Source: Kangiella sp. (GTDB lineage: Bacteria > Pseudomonadota > Gammaproteobacteria > Enterobacterales > Kangiellaceae). From it: DNA of 53,641 nt. The position numbers and the translations under genes are program-made. This document shows positions 7,474 to 15,239 of this stretch, piece by piece; the first letter of the stretch is position 1, and every line of letters starts with the position of its first letter. Below the pieces are notes generated by a model. The model had not been told where the DNA came from. It made no database searches and saw only the letters and a program-made list of their open reading frames with translations. Where the stretch lies: the NCBI GenBank assembly GCA_028284185.1, contig JANQSG010000018.1, forward strand, positions 1-53,641, written 5' to 3'.

Positions 7474-8109
7474 GCTTTTCAATAAAGCTAGCTTTGAACC
7501 AAACGCGATAAATACGACACCTGTAATAGAGTTTAACCGCCTTTTAAATTTAACACTACTAGTTGCTGTTTTTACCTTTGATAGCATGATTACCATAACC
7601 GAGAACCAAACGAAGTTAACCATCGAATGTGCTGTAACTAATGCGTAAGCGTTAATTGCACTCTCATTTGCAGACATAAATTGTGGAAATGCAGCTAAAT
7701 AAAACATTGATACTTTAGGATTTAAAACATTTGTTAAGAAGCCTTCAAGGAATGCTGCCCGCATTGAAACTTGCTTATAATTTTGTTGTGAAGAAGTTAA
7801 TGCTGTTGAGCTTTCGCTGGCGCTAAGTCCGGCATAAAGGGCTTTTAAACCTATCCATATTAGATATGTAGCTCCTACCATTTTAAATATAAAAAAGGCT
7901 TGAGCCGATTGAACTAAAAGTATGGATATTCCAAAAATGGATAGGGTACCATGCACATAAAATGCAGCAACGAAACCCCATATATTAGCAAATCCTGCTT
8001 TTTGCCCAGAAACTGGCACTGTTTTGGCTATAAGAAACCCGTTGGGACCAGGAGAAATTACTAATAATGTAGCTACAGCAATGAAAGTTAATATAGTGCT
8101 TATATCCAT
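7468..8109 (-). CDS. LysE/RhtB family exporter
   Basis: The 213-residue product is an inner-membrane protein with about six hydrophobic segments. It shows the family signature near the N-terminus (VISPGPNGFLIAKT, equivalent to the LysE PGP motif) and the mid-protein FLEGFLTNVLNPKVSMFYLAAFPQF. LysE/RhtB proteins export amino acids or related small molecules using the proton-motive force; the substrate cannot be read here. TTAAGGAGTAATT precedes the ATG. It is an integron cassette. Confidence 0.9.
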   Translation of the reverse strand: MDISTILTFIAVATLLVISPGPNGFLIAKTVPVSGQKAGFANIWGFVAAFYVHGTLSIFGISILLVQSAQAFFIFKMVGATYLIWIGLKALYAGLSASESSTALTSSQQNYKQVSMRAAFLEGFLTNVLNPKVSMFYLAAFPQFMSANESAINAYALVTAHSMVNFVWFSVMVIMLSKVKTATSSVKFKRRLNSITGVVFIAFGSKLALLKSG

Positions 8110-8144
8110 AATTACTCCTTAAGATAAGTAACGCTTGTAAAGAC

Positions 8145-8228
8145 GGCTAACGCTTTTAGCACGGGCCGGAAAACCGCGTAGCGGTTTGGAGGTCCAGCCA
8201 AAGGCGAGCGTGGCTAAACTTGTTAGGC
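8145..8228 (-). other. attC recombination site
   Basis: R'' box GCCTAAC (8222-8228) and R' box GTTAGCC (8145-8151); 84 bp with an AAACCGC/GCGGTTT internal hairpin. A second weak core at 8126-8132 could extend it. Confidence 0.75.
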
Positions 8229-8666
8229 TTTGCCACTTAAATATTGCCATGACTGTTTTATGCCCAATATATAAGTAATGCCGAGCGCAAGACATAGACC
8301 AGAGCTTACTAGCCAAAAAGTTAAAGAGTTGCTTGGAAAGGCCTGCATTATGAAATAAAACCCAAACGCACGTGCTAACAATGCCAAAGATATTAAACAC
8401 AACCCAAGTCGCGCAAGTGGTAGCTTTATAATTAAACCAGCTCCCGAAAAAGCATATGCAGACCATAACAAGAAAATAGAAACAATTATGCTCGTTACTA
8501 TCGTTGGGTAAGGGTGCCCTTTTTCTGCTAATTGAGCCATTTGCTCCCCTGCACCCAAAAAACGATACCATTCTGCGCCAAAGATTATGCATCCCAAATG
8601 CAGTACTGCAACTAGCACAGTCAATATTCCCGCTAGTGTCAGAAATTTGAATCTTTTACTTCTCAT
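8223..8666 (-). CDS. Four-TM small membrane protein
   Basis: The 147-residue product has four hydrophobic helices (about residues 9-30, 55-75, 82-105 and 113-135) and short polar loops including FGAEWYRFLGAGEQMAQLAEKGH. I do not recognise a named family with confidence. It is a single-gene integron cassette, probably in the inner membrane. Confidence 0.6.
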   Translation of the reverse strand: MRSKRFKFLTLAGILTVLVAVLHLGCIIFGAEWYRFLGAGEQMAQLAEKGHPYPTIVTSIIVSIFLLWSAYAFSGAGLIIKLPLARLGLCLISLALLARAFGFYFIMQAFPSNSLTFWLVSSGLCLALGITYILGIKQSWQYLSGKA

Positions 8667-8683
8667 CTTCTAATTCCATGTAA

Positions 8684-8764
8684 GCCTAACGCCGTGATAA
8701 CGGGCTGAGCATAAACGAGGTCCGGCCGCAGCTTGCTGCGGCTAAGTGTTTGGTCTTGTTATAC
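8684..8764 (-). other. attC recombination site
   Basis: R'' box GTATAAC (8758-8764) and R' box GTTAGGC (8684-8690), the canonical GTTRRRY; 81 bp with a GCAGC/GCTGC hairpin. Confidence 0.8.
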
Positions 8765-8773
8765 GCTGATTTG

Positions 8774-9148
8774 CTACCGCGCCATGAAAGTGTCAACAAA
8801 ATCACCTCTAACTCCGATCGTAGTTGGTGTATCATCAAGTATATTAGTGTCATATGTGGCCAACCCAAACTCATTTTGACGTGTATCGTAAAATACTAAG
8901 TAGCCATTTTTGTCATCTGCTACTACCCAAAGGTTTTGAAATTCGGGTGGATGATTATCAATTTGTTCAAATGTGCATCGGAGCTCAAATTTGCGCTCGT
9001 ATGGATTAACCAGCGAAGCTTTACATTCTCTTAACTGACTCTCAACTCTATCTAAGCCCCAAGCATTTCCTACAGCAGAGTCAGGTACGCTGTATTCATA
9101 GTTGGTCACTTCATTTTCACAGTAGGATTTCAATTCTTCAATGTTCAT
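8774..9148 (-). CDS. Small acidic cytosolic protein, unknown
   Basis: The 124-residue product has no signal peptide or TM segment. The C-terminal half, LWVVADDKNGYLVFYDTRQNEFGLA, faintly resembles SMI1/SUKH-type folds but not enough to assign. The ATG lies only a few bases past the R' box of the upstream attC, leaving no room for a Shine-Dalgarno, so translation may depend on the upstream cassette or be leaderless. It is an integron cassette. Confidence 0.55.
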   Translation of the reverse strand: MNIEELKSYCENEVTNYEYSVPDSAVGNAWGLDRVESQLRECKASLVNPYERKFELRCTFEQIDNHPPEFQNLWVVADDKNGYLVFYDTRQNEFGLATYDTNILDDTPTTIGVRGDFVDTFMAR

Positions 9149-9151
9149 ACC

Positions 9152-9207
9152 GTATAACGCCGCGTCCGAACGAACGTAGTGAGTTAATGTGTTTCGCCTT
9201 ATTATGA
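9152..9207 (-). other. attC site with mutated R'' box
   Basis: R' box GTTATAC (9152-9158) is intact. R'' reads TCATAAT (9201-9207) instead of ending AAC. 56 bp. Confidence 0.55.
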
Positions 9208-9531
9208 AACAAGTTGCTCCCCAGTTTGTAGATCAAAAGCACATAAATTAAGCTTTTTTGCCAGCTCAATCGCTTGCGATTGAAAACAGCCTTTTAACCT
9301 TATTAAATTGCTATCACTATACATACTAATTTCGTAACCGTGATTGGTAAAACAACCTTGAGACCAACAACCTCCTTCAGGCAAATCGTTCCACTTTAAT
9401 TCACCAAGAATACTTTCAAATGCCTTTTTAATTTCTTCACGAGTACCGATTGGTTGTGACAAGTCTTCACTCCACTTGTTCATTGGAGGAGTACTTGAAT
9501 CAGCTTTGTATACCCATTGATCGTAACTCAT
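9202..9531 (-). CDS. Small cytosolic protein, unknown
   Basis: The 109-residue product has a central GGCWSQGCFTNHGYEISMYSDSNLIRLKGCF segment, predicted alternating strands, and C-terminal AIELAKKLNLCAFDLQTGE. There is no signal peptide. I recognise no family; the last part resembles the ends of small immunity-type proteins, but that is only an impression. The stop codon lies in the mutated attC. It is an integron cassette. Confidence 0.55.
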   Translation of the reverse strand: MSYDQWVYKADSSTPPMNKWSEDLSQPIGTREEIKKAFESILGELKWNDLPEGGCWSQGCFTNHGYEISMYSDSNLIRLKGCFQSQAIELAKKLNLCAFDLQTGEQLVS

Positions 9532-9537
9532 CAGTTC

Positions 9538-9627
9538 TCATACCGCATTCGTAAACGGCGAACGACGCAGGAGCGAATCCAGTGGAACACCAAAGGTATG
9601 TAGCGATATTTGACAAACTTGTTAGGT
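9538..9627 (-). other. attC site with decayed R' box
   Basis: R'' box ACCTAAC (9621-9627) is intact. The R' position reads GGTATGA (9538-9544), losing the G^TT triplet. Internal arms are still visible; 90 bp. Confidence 0.55.
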
Positions 9628-10008
9628 CTTTTCATTTGCAAATGCCTTAGATAATACTACAGACGTGATAACAAGATATAAAACTGTAGCAATGTGCTTC
9701 GCAACAACACCAAGCGGAGCCTCTGCCTGGTATGCTAGATAACCATCTGTTAATGGCATTACTGTACCAAGTAAAGCCGCCCACATAAGAACTTTGAACT
9801 CTCGAAAGTAAAGCAAAGCACCAATTGTTAGAGATATGAATAACGTACGAGAAGCGTATATTTGTACCCAATCTATATCTTCATTTGAAACAAGGGCTGT
9901 ACCGCGAACATTAGCGAAAGCGACTGGGTCTAAATAGGCAAACGCCCCATAGAACCCTTGAAGCAAAGCCATTAGTAAAACCAATACAAATCCTATTTTT
10001 CTTGCCAT
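9622..10008 (-). CDS. Four-TM protein, DUF4267/DUF4345-like
   Basis: The 128-residue product has four hydrophobic helices and the segment YASRTLFISLTIGALLYFREFKVLMWAALLGTVMPLTDGY, which resembles small membrane proteins of the DUF4267/DUF4345 type (Arg in TM2, Asp in TM3). Location is the inner membrane; function unknown. AGGGGAAATAAAA precedes the ATG. It is an integron cassette. Confidence 0.65.
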   Translation of the reverse strand: MARKIGFVLVLLMALLQGFYGAFAYLDPVAFANVRGTALVSNEDIDWVQIYASRTLFISLTIGALLYFREFKVLMWAALLGTVMPLTDGYLAYQAEAPLGVVAKHIATVLYLVITSVVLSKAFANEKT

Positions 10009-10037
10009 TTTTATTTCCCCTGTACGTTGTGTTTGTT

Positions 10038-10112
10038 CTATAGCGCCTTTAAAACGGGTGCCGCTTACGGCGTCCGAGCGGCGAAGCCGCGTTGTGCTGC
10101 ATCTTGTTATGT
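10038..10112 (-). other. attC site with altered crossover triplet
   Basis: R'' box ACATAAC (10106-10112) is intact. R' reads GCTATAG (10038-10044), with GTT changed to GCT. 75 bp with GC-rich arms. Confidence 0.6.
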
Positions 10113-10511
10113 GGTTGAGTCACAATGCCCACCTTTTTTATTTTTCATTGCTTTTAAGCGTGAAGCTAAATCACCAACATGAATCTCTAAATGCTGACCA
10201 TCTGGGTCACAGAAATAAAGAGACTCTCCTTCACTACGATTTTCCTTCCAGATGTTCGTTCCTGAGGCAATAATCTTTTTAGACAGTGATTCAAATTTTT
10301 CTGTCTCAATATCAAACGCGATATGACTATAATCTTTACTTGGCTGAACACTGGTATCGGGAGAAAGACAAAGCCAAATGTTACCTGCCTCCAAGTAAGC
10401 GCCACTGTCCCATACGTGAACCTGTTTACAGCCAAGTAGGTCACGATAGAAAACGAGAGATCTTTCTAAATCAGAAACTGCCAATGTAATGTGATTGATT
10501 CCTGAGATCAT
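10107..10511 (-). CDS. fosA: FosA-type fosfomycin glutathione transferase (VOC family)
   Basis: The 134-residue product aligns along its length with FosA, which opens the fosfomycin epoxide with glutathione in the cytosol using Mn2+ and K+. Visible equivalents of FosA residues: metal ligands His7, His63 and Glu109; Thr9; Trp46; the potassium-loop segment K89-E-N-R-S-E-G-E-S97 with Ser93, Gly95 and Ser97; Tyr99; and Arg118 in HVGDLASRL. All known substrate and metal contacts I could check are present, so activity is plausible. Divergent fos genes (fosC2, fosE and others) are known integron cassettes. AAGGAT precedes the ATG. Confidence 0.88.
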   Translation of the reverse strand: MISGINHITLAVSDLERSLVFYRDLLGCKQVHVWDSGAYLEAGNIWLCLSPDTSVQPSKDYSHIAFDIETEKFESLSKKIIASGTNIWKENRSEGESLYFCDPDGQHLEIHVGDLASRLKAMKNKKGGHCDSTT

Positions 10512-10520
10512 ATCCTTGCC

Positions 10521-10582
10521 GTATAACGCCTAGCTCACCGAGGAGCTGCGTAGCAGCGATCCGGTGAAGCTACTTGTTATGT
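10521..10582 (-). other. attC recombination site
   Basis: R'' box ACATAAC (10576-10582) and R' box GTTATAC (10521-10527); 62 bp, with TAGCTCACCG and CGGTGAAGCTA arms. Confidence 0.8.
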
Positions 10583-10587
10583 GTTGA

Positions 10588-10821
10588 TTACTTCTCATAT
10601 AGTTCAGCCAGGACTTCACCAGTTGAGGCGCGCATATATTGAACCAACGATCTTTCATTATGCGTAGTTTTTATTTCTTCTCTCGGGTCTAGCTGAGAAA
10701 GCTTTTTAACCAACTGTCTCGTCATTTCCTTAACCTGATTTGGTGGATTAATAGCTCCCTTTTCAATCATCTCCAGCCTAAAGGCAATGTCTGGAAGAAG
10801 CTTTTCTACGGTTGTATTCAT
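10588..10821 (-). CDS. Small helical protein, unknown
   Basis: The 77-residue product looks all-helical: MIEKGAINPPNQVKEMTRQLVKKLSQLDP is amphipathic, and the C-terminal YMRASTGEVLAELYEK could be another helix. No DNA-binding signature or known family is recognised. GGGGCTAAG before the ATG supports translation. It is an integron cassette. Confidence 0.55.
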   Translation of the reverse strand: MNTTVEKLLPDIAFRLEMIEKGAINPPNQVKEMTRQLVKKLSQLDPREEIKTTHNERSLVQYMRASTGEVLAELYEK

Positions 10822-10836
10822 CTTAGCCCCTTAAGC

Positions 10837-10902
10837 ACATAACGCCGCAAACAGTGGGGAGACGCACGCAGTGCGGCGATTCGCTGCTTTGCCTTGTTAA
10901 CA
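10837..10902 (-). other. attC recombination site
   Basis: R'' box TGTTAAC (10896-10902) and R' box GTTATGT (10837-10843); 66 bp with a GCACGCAGTGC hairpin. Confidence 0.75.
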
Positions 10903-11199
10903 GTTGTCATTTTGAGGCTCATATATATCTAGATACTTTAGTGGGCCATTAACAACATGCGATGCTTCATCTAATGTAAAGTGAAACCACCATTCTTTTC
11001 CCGAAGATGAGTAATAACTAAAACAAAATAGCTGTTCAATAGCATCATACCCTCCGCAGTAATGTTCAGATTGAAACATATCGCAAGATTCAATCTCTGC
11101 CCACTCATCTTCAGTCTTTCCTTCCGAAGTAATTCTTCGGCAGATTTCAACAAGCTCTTCATCTACTGTGAGCTGATCCCTGTCTCTTAATATCTTCAT
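10897..11199 (-). CDS. Small acidic cytosolic protein, unknown
   Basis: The 100-residue product has an acidic helical N-terminal half (VDEELVEICRRITSEGKTEDEWAEI, read in short parts) and a strand-rich, aromatic C-terminal half (FCFSYYSSSGKEWWFHFTLDEA). There is no signal peptide. I recognise no family. Its ribosome binding site is weak. It is an integron cassette. Confidence 0.5.
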   Translation of the reverse strand: MKILRDRDQLTVDEELVEICRRITSEGKTEDEWAEIESCDMFQSEHYCGGYDAIEQLFCFSYYSSSGKEWWFHFTLDEASHVVNGPLKYLDIYEPQNDNC

Positions 11200-11216
11200 A
11201 TCAATTACTGTTAATG

Positions 11217-11271
11217 CTTGAACTAAACGGCCGCTGCGCAGCAGCGATCTGATTTAAGTGACTTGTTAACC
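11217..11271 (-). other. attC recombination site, divergent R'
   Basis: R'' box GGTTAAC (11265-11271). The R' candidate is GTTCAAG (11217-11223), off consensus. The central hairpin CGCTGC/GCAGCG is clear; 55 bp. Confidence 0.55.
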
Positions 11272-11718
11272 GCCGTTGAGTAATTCATCTACTTTCTCTT
11301 TCCCAAAATACTCAGATGCATGGTCTACTACAAAATACTTGGTATTAAACCTTTTAACTTGATTTGGGTCATCAAAACCATCCAAACTAATATACCAATC
11401 TTTAGTTACAGCATCTATATATGCAGAATGCTGTAGATAAACGAACGTAATATATTTACTTGTGTATTCTCCTTGAATAGTTTCTATAACTTTGCCTTTA
11501 TACTTGTGCCAAAAATTCCAAGGAATACATATTGTATTATTAGAACTTGCATCTTGATCATTACAACCCTCATCTTCAGTGTGATCAAAATAGCCAACGA
11601 ATTTTACTGATACACGTAAAATAGTTTTCTCTTTACCTATTGTTGTAGTGAATTCACTTGGTGCAAAGGCACATCCCGAAATAAACAATGCTAAAACTAT
11701 AGTAGGTATATATCTCAT
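11266..11718 (-). CDS. Putative lipoprotein, unknown
   Basis: The 150-residue product has a short signal peptide ending in a lipobox, L-F-I-S-G-C16-A, so it should be lipidated at Cys16 and anchored to a membrane facing the periplasm. The mature part is beta-rich, with WYISLDGFDDP near residue 107. No family is recognised. The ATG lies six bases from the R' box of the upstream attC, without a visible Shine-Dalgarno. It is an integron cassette. Confidence 0.65.
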   Translation of the reverse strand: MRYIPTIVLALFISGCAFAPSEFTTTIGKEKTILRVSVKFVGYFDHTEDEGCNDQDASSNNTICIPWNFWHKYKGKVIETIQGEYTSKYITFVYLQHSAYIDAVTKDWYISLDGFDDPNQVKRFNTKYFVVDHASEYFGKEKVDELLNGG

Positions 11719-11723
11719 TAAGC

Positions 11724-11792
11724 GGTTAACGCCGTGCTCTGGGGCAAACCGGAGCGCAGCGTAGGTTTGTCCCTAGCAGCACCTTGTTATGC
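11724..11792 (-). other. attC recombination site of the first cassette
   Basis: R'' box GCATAAC (11786-11792) and R' box GTTAACC (11724-11730); 69 bp with GGGGCAAACC/GGTTTGTCCC arms. Confidence 0.8.
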
Positions 11793-12380
11793 CTCCAGCA
11801 ATTTGTACTTTTTACCCCAAGAAATAGCTCTACTTTTAGCTGCGCTACCCTTGGAAATGATCTTGTTTATTATTTCTGCCGCTTCAATTCGGTTACCTTC
11901 AATAATTGCTGTAGCCGCGGCCGTGAATGGATTTTGCCCTTTCAGTTCGACAGAGGCATTTGAGATTGACGAGTTACTTTGTAACCACGGCAAACCATAT
12001 AGCTCTACTGAACTTGAAAGATCAGTGGCCAATTGCTGCATATTTGAAGCTGGTGTTAACTGCCACCAGTAGTCCGTTTTATCTGGCTTTAGGTGGCCTA
12101 TTCTTTTTGAAATTGAGCAGTCTGGGACGCTCGGTATAGCCCCAACATTTCCAAAGCCGACCATTTCATATATTTCCGGGAAAAATACACCCAGATTTAC
12201 GGTATACTGTGCATCCTGGTTGTCGTTGTACCTACTACCTTGCACGTTAACCAATAGAAAAACGCCACCATCAAGCTCTTTATAGAAATTGCGCGCTTTC
12301 TTCTTGAAGCCATTAGCCTTCATTAAAGCTTTTAGCTCCATATTTATAATTTCATCTATTTTTTTAGATATTTCGCTCAT
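11787..12380 (-). CDS. DUF4304-like protein, first cassette
   Basis: The start is set at the ATG at 12380 (MSEISKKIDEIINMELK); a longer frame extends through attI to 12428 but lacks support. The 197-residue product begins with a segment typical of DUF4304: a helix, MKANGFKKKARNFYKE, then strands containing VNVQGSRYN and YTVNLGVFFPEI. The C-terminal part is helical. Function unknown, cytosolic. It is the cassette next to attI, only 14 bases from the recombination point, hence the most recently inserted and probably the best expressed. Confidence 0.75.
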   Translation of the reverse strand: MSEISKKIDEIINMELKALMKANGFKKKARNFYKELDGGVFLLVNVQGSRYNDNQDAQYTVNLGVFFPEIYEMVGFGNVGAIPSVPDCSISKRIGHLKPDKTDYWWQLTPASNMQQLATDLSSSVELYGLPWLQSNSSISNASVELKGQNPFTAAATAIIEGNRIEAAEIINKIISKGSAAKSRAISWGKKYKLLEA

Positions 12381-12393
12381 GACTCTTAAAGGG

Positions 12394-12458
12394 CATAACA
12401 TAGTAATACATGAATTCGATTGTAACACCTTAATTTATAAGAACATATTTTTGAAGTG
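12394..12458 (-). other. attI: attI recombination site of the integron
   Basis: In cassette orientation the site ends in the core GTTATGC (12399 down to 12393), the junction with the first cassette. It lies on the 5' side of the divergent integrase. A sequence at 49235-49299 aligns to it over 65 ungapped bases, which supports both as attI. Confidence 0.75.
12419..12427 (-). promoter_or_regulatory. Candidate cassette promoter Pc: extended -10 in attI
   Basis: On the cassette strand attI contains TGTTACAAT, an extended -10 (TGn plus TACAAT). No good -35 is seen 17 bases upstream. The same motif is conserved in the second attI copy at 49265-49273 while flanking bases diverge. Inference from motif and conservation only. 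Confidence 0.4.
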
Positions 12459-12635
12459 CTGTTTTTATTAATATTTTGTGGATTAGAGGATCTCTTAATT
12501 ACTTTATAAAACTATAAATCAATAGGTTAGCAGCTAGATACATCCATTATCTCACTCTTTTTTCAGATTTTACTTATAGTCGCCGCGTTGATCTTTATTT
12601 CATAATAGGCTTATCAAGTATACAAGGATTGTATT
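12459..12635. promoter_or_regulatory. intI-attI intergenic region
   Basis: This AT-rich divergent spacer must hold the integrase promoter. AAGGA lies 7 bases before the intI ATG. I find no convincing LexA box (CTGT-N8-ACAG), so SOS control is not apparent. Confidence 0.5.
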
Positions 12636-13601
12636 ATGACAGGTTCCCCTTTTATCGACTCCATTAGACAGCATCTTCGATTAAACCAATACAGTTATCA
12701 AACTGAAAAGGTTTACCTCTACTGGATTCGAAACTTCATTCGTTATTTCGAGTATGAACATCCTCAAAACCTTACCGAAGCAGATGTTGTTGCTTATCTA
12801 AGTTATTTAGCGAATTCAAAAAACGTTGCAATAAATACACAAAAGCAAGCTCTTAATGCAATTTCTTACTTATATAAACACATCATTGGCAATCCATTGG
12901 GTAAGCTAAAAGGGCTTACAAAAAGCAAAAAGCCTAAACGACTACCTGTAGTTTTTACAAAACCTGAAGTCGTCGCTATTTTAAAACAGTTAAAAGGAGA
13001 GTCCTTATTGATCGGCCACCTGCTTTACGGTGGAGGTCTTCGTATTAGCGAAGCTTTACGAATTCGTATTAAAGATATTGACCTAGAATCATCCAGTTTA
13101 ACTATTCGAGCTAGTAAAGGTGATAAAGATAGGGTAACTATTATTTCCGACGTGACGTTGCCCTATCTTTCCAAGCAAATCAATAAAGTTTCTGAATTAT
13201 ACGCCAAATGGCAAAATTCAATTTCCTGGAACGGGGTTCATTTACCAAAAGCTTTAGGCATTAAATATCCACAAGCCCATTTTTCTTTTGGTTGGCAATT
13301 CCTATTTCCATCTACAACTTTTCCTCCCGATCTAATAACCGGGACACGTCGAGGTTTTCATCGCCATCCTAGAACTTTTGGGAAGCGTCTTAATCATGCT
13401 ATAAAAATGGCAAATATTTCTAAACATGCTACCAGCCATGCTTTCCGCCATTCGTTTGCAACCCATTTATTGGAAGATGGTTACGATATTCGTACTGTTC
13501 AAGAACTATTAGGACATAAAAATGTGGAAACCACTCAGATTTATACTCATGTAATGAATAAAGGGGCTAATGCAGTGAAAAGTCCTTTAGATAGTTTATA
13601 A
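12636..13601 (+). CDS. intI: Integron integrase (tyrosine recombinase IntI)
   Basis: IntI catalyses attI x attC and attC x attC recombination, inserting, excising and shuffling cassettes. The 321-residue product has a SAM-like N-terminal core-binding domain (about 1-90) and a catalytic domain with R136 ([10 protein letters not shown]), H268-x-x-R271 (HAFRHSF), H294 (LLGHKN) and nucleophile Y303 (TQIYTHV). The insertion unique to IntI proteins is present at about residues 200-226 ([13 protein letters not shown], then FGWQFLFPS), which separates it from XerCD. The frame is complete. It is transcribed away from the cassettes, as is standard. Confidence 0.96.
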   Translation: MTGSPFIDSIRQHLRLNQYSYQTEKVYLYWIRNFIRYFEYEHPQNLTEADVVAYLSYLANSKNVAINTQKQALNAISYLYKHIIGNPLGKLKGLTKSKKPKRLPVVFTKPEVVAILKQLKGESLLIGHLLYGGGLRISEALRIRIKDIDLESSSLTIRASKGDKDRVTIISDVTLPYLSKQINKVSELYAKWQNSISWNGVHLPKALGIKYPQAHFSFGWQFLFPSTTFPPDLITGTRRGFHRHPRTFGKRLNHAIKMANISKHATSHAFRHSFATHLLEDGYDIRTVQELLGHKNVETTQIYTHVMNKGANAVKSPLDSL

Positions 13602-13630
13602 CTTCATTTACACAACAAAAAGGACAAAGA

Positions 13631-15151
13631 ATGTCATTAGCTATTGTTTATTCTCGTGCAGGAATTGGAATCGAAGCGCCTTTAGTTACCGTAGAGGTTC
13701 ATTTATCCAACGGACTTCCATCTTTAAGTATCGTTGGTTTACCGGAAACTGCTGTTAAGGAATCCAAAGACCGCGTTCGCTCAGCAATTATTAATTCTAA
13801 CTTTGATTTTCCCGCCAGACGCATCACTATAAATCTTGCACCTGCGGATTTGCCAAAAGAAGGTGGGCGCTTTGATTTGCCGATCGCCTTGGGAATCCTG
13901 GCGGCATCAGGACAAATTAATGGCGACTTTTTAAATCGTTATGAATTTGTGGGTGAGCTGGCTTTAACCGGTGAGCTTCGATCCATTAAAGGTGTTTTGC
14001 CCATTGCATTGGCCTGCCAACAAGCACAAAGAACTTTAGTAGTTCCAGCCAACAATGCAAAGGAAGCTGGCTTGATCCCTACCGCTCTATCAAAACAAGC
14101 TAATCACTTGCTACAAGTTTGTGAGCTACTGAATCAACAAACCGAACTAGCCTCTTGCCCTCCGCCATCTCATGTTAATGGTCATAGCTATTCGTTAGAT
14201 ATATCTGATGTGATTGCACAGGAAGCCGCAAAACGTGCTTTGCTAATTTCTGCCAGTGGTCATCATCATTTAATTTTTATTGGTCCTCCCGGAACGGGTA
14301 AAAGTATGCTGGCACAACGAATGCCAACCATTTTATCCCCCATGCAAGAGTCTGAAGCAAAGGAATCGGCAGCTATTTATTCGGTTAGTCATTTTGGGTT
14401 TGATGCCAGTAGCTTTTTTAAACGCAAGATCAGAAATCCACATCATTCCTGTTCTGCTCCAGCATTAATCGGTGGTGGTAGTCATCCCAAGCCAGGTGAA
14501 ATTAGCCTTGCACACGAAGGTGTTTTATTCCTGGATGAATTTACCGAGTTTAACCGGCACGTTTTAGACAACCTACGCGAACCTCTTGAATCTGGCAAAG
14601 TCACCATTTCCCGTGCCGCTTCTCAAATGGAGTACCCGTCTAAATTTTTATTATTGGCAGCTACTAACTTATGTCAGTGTGGCCATTACGGAAGTTCAGT
14701 AAAGAGCTGTAGATGTACCCCCGATCAAATTCGGCGCTACCTCGGTAAAATTTCTGGACCTTTGTTGGATCGGATCGATTTGCAAGTGGAAGTTCCTCTA
14801 TTATCGGAAGAACAATTAACTAAAGGTAATCCGGCAAATACCGCTACCAGTCAAGACTATCGACAACAGGTTGTACAATGCACACAAATTCAACTACAGC
14901 GGCAACAAAAACTGAATGGTCAATTAGGCACTAAAGAGTTGGAACAGTTTGCTTTGCTATCAGATAAAGCTCAAACTCTAATGACTCAATCATTACAACA
15001 ATTACAACTGTCGGCACGCTCCTATCATCGCATCATCAAAGTGGCACGCACCATTGCTGATCTGGCCCAATCAAAAACCATTGAGCCAGAGCATATCAGC
15101 GAAACCTTGGGTTATCGAAAACTCGAGCGTTACTTGGCGCAGTTGCCTTAA
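13631..15151 (+). CDS. comM: ComM/YifB, Mg-chelatase-like AAA+ protein
   Basis: ComM is a hexameric AAA+ helicase that promotes branch migration during natural transformation. The 506-residue product matches the family's usual length: N-terminal domain with VEVHLSNGLPSLSIVGLPE, Walker A GPPGTGKS (about residue 218), Walker B GVLFLDEF, and the C-terminal domain ending GYRKLERYLAQLP. AAGGACAAAG precedes the ATG. It starts 29 bases after intI. A decayed copy of its last ~107 bp occurs at 17288-17394. Confidence 0.95.
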   Translation: MSLAIVYSRAGIGIEAPLVTVEVHLSNGLPSLSIVGLPETAVKESKDRVRSAIINSNFDFPARRITINLAPADLPKEGGRFDLPIALGILAASGQINGDFLNRYEFVGELALTGELRSIKGVLPIALACQQAQRTLVVPANNAKEAGLIPTALSKQANHLLQVCELLNQQTELASCPPPSHVNGHSYSLDISDVIAQEAAKRALLISASGHHHLIFIGPPGTGKSMLAQRMPTILSPMQESEAKESAAIYSVSHFGFDASSFFKRKIRNPHHSCSAPALIGGGSHPKPGEISLAHEGVLFLDEFTEFNRHVLDNLREPLESGKVTISRAASQMEYPSKFLLLAATNLCQCGHYGSSVKSCRCTPDQIRRYLGKISGPLLDRIDLQVEVPLLSEEQLTKGNPANTATSQDYRQQVVQCTQIQLQRQQKLNGQLGTKELEQFALLSDKAQTLMTQSLQQLQLSARSYHRIIKVARTIADLAQSKTIEPEHISETLGYRKLERYLAQLP

Positions 15152-15239
15152 AATCACTGAGTTTGATTTGATGCCCGATCTGCAGAAAGTTGTAATAGCT
15201 AAAACTCTTCACCAATAATGATTATTACAAATAACCATT

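Noticed and set aside
8119-8592. Minus-strand ORF overlapping the four-TM cassette gene
   Set aside because: Reads through attC in another frame; the 8223-8666 frame has clear membrane helices.
12459-12635. LexA box controlling intI
   Set aside because: No CTGT-N8-ACAG pattern found in the intI upstream region by eye.
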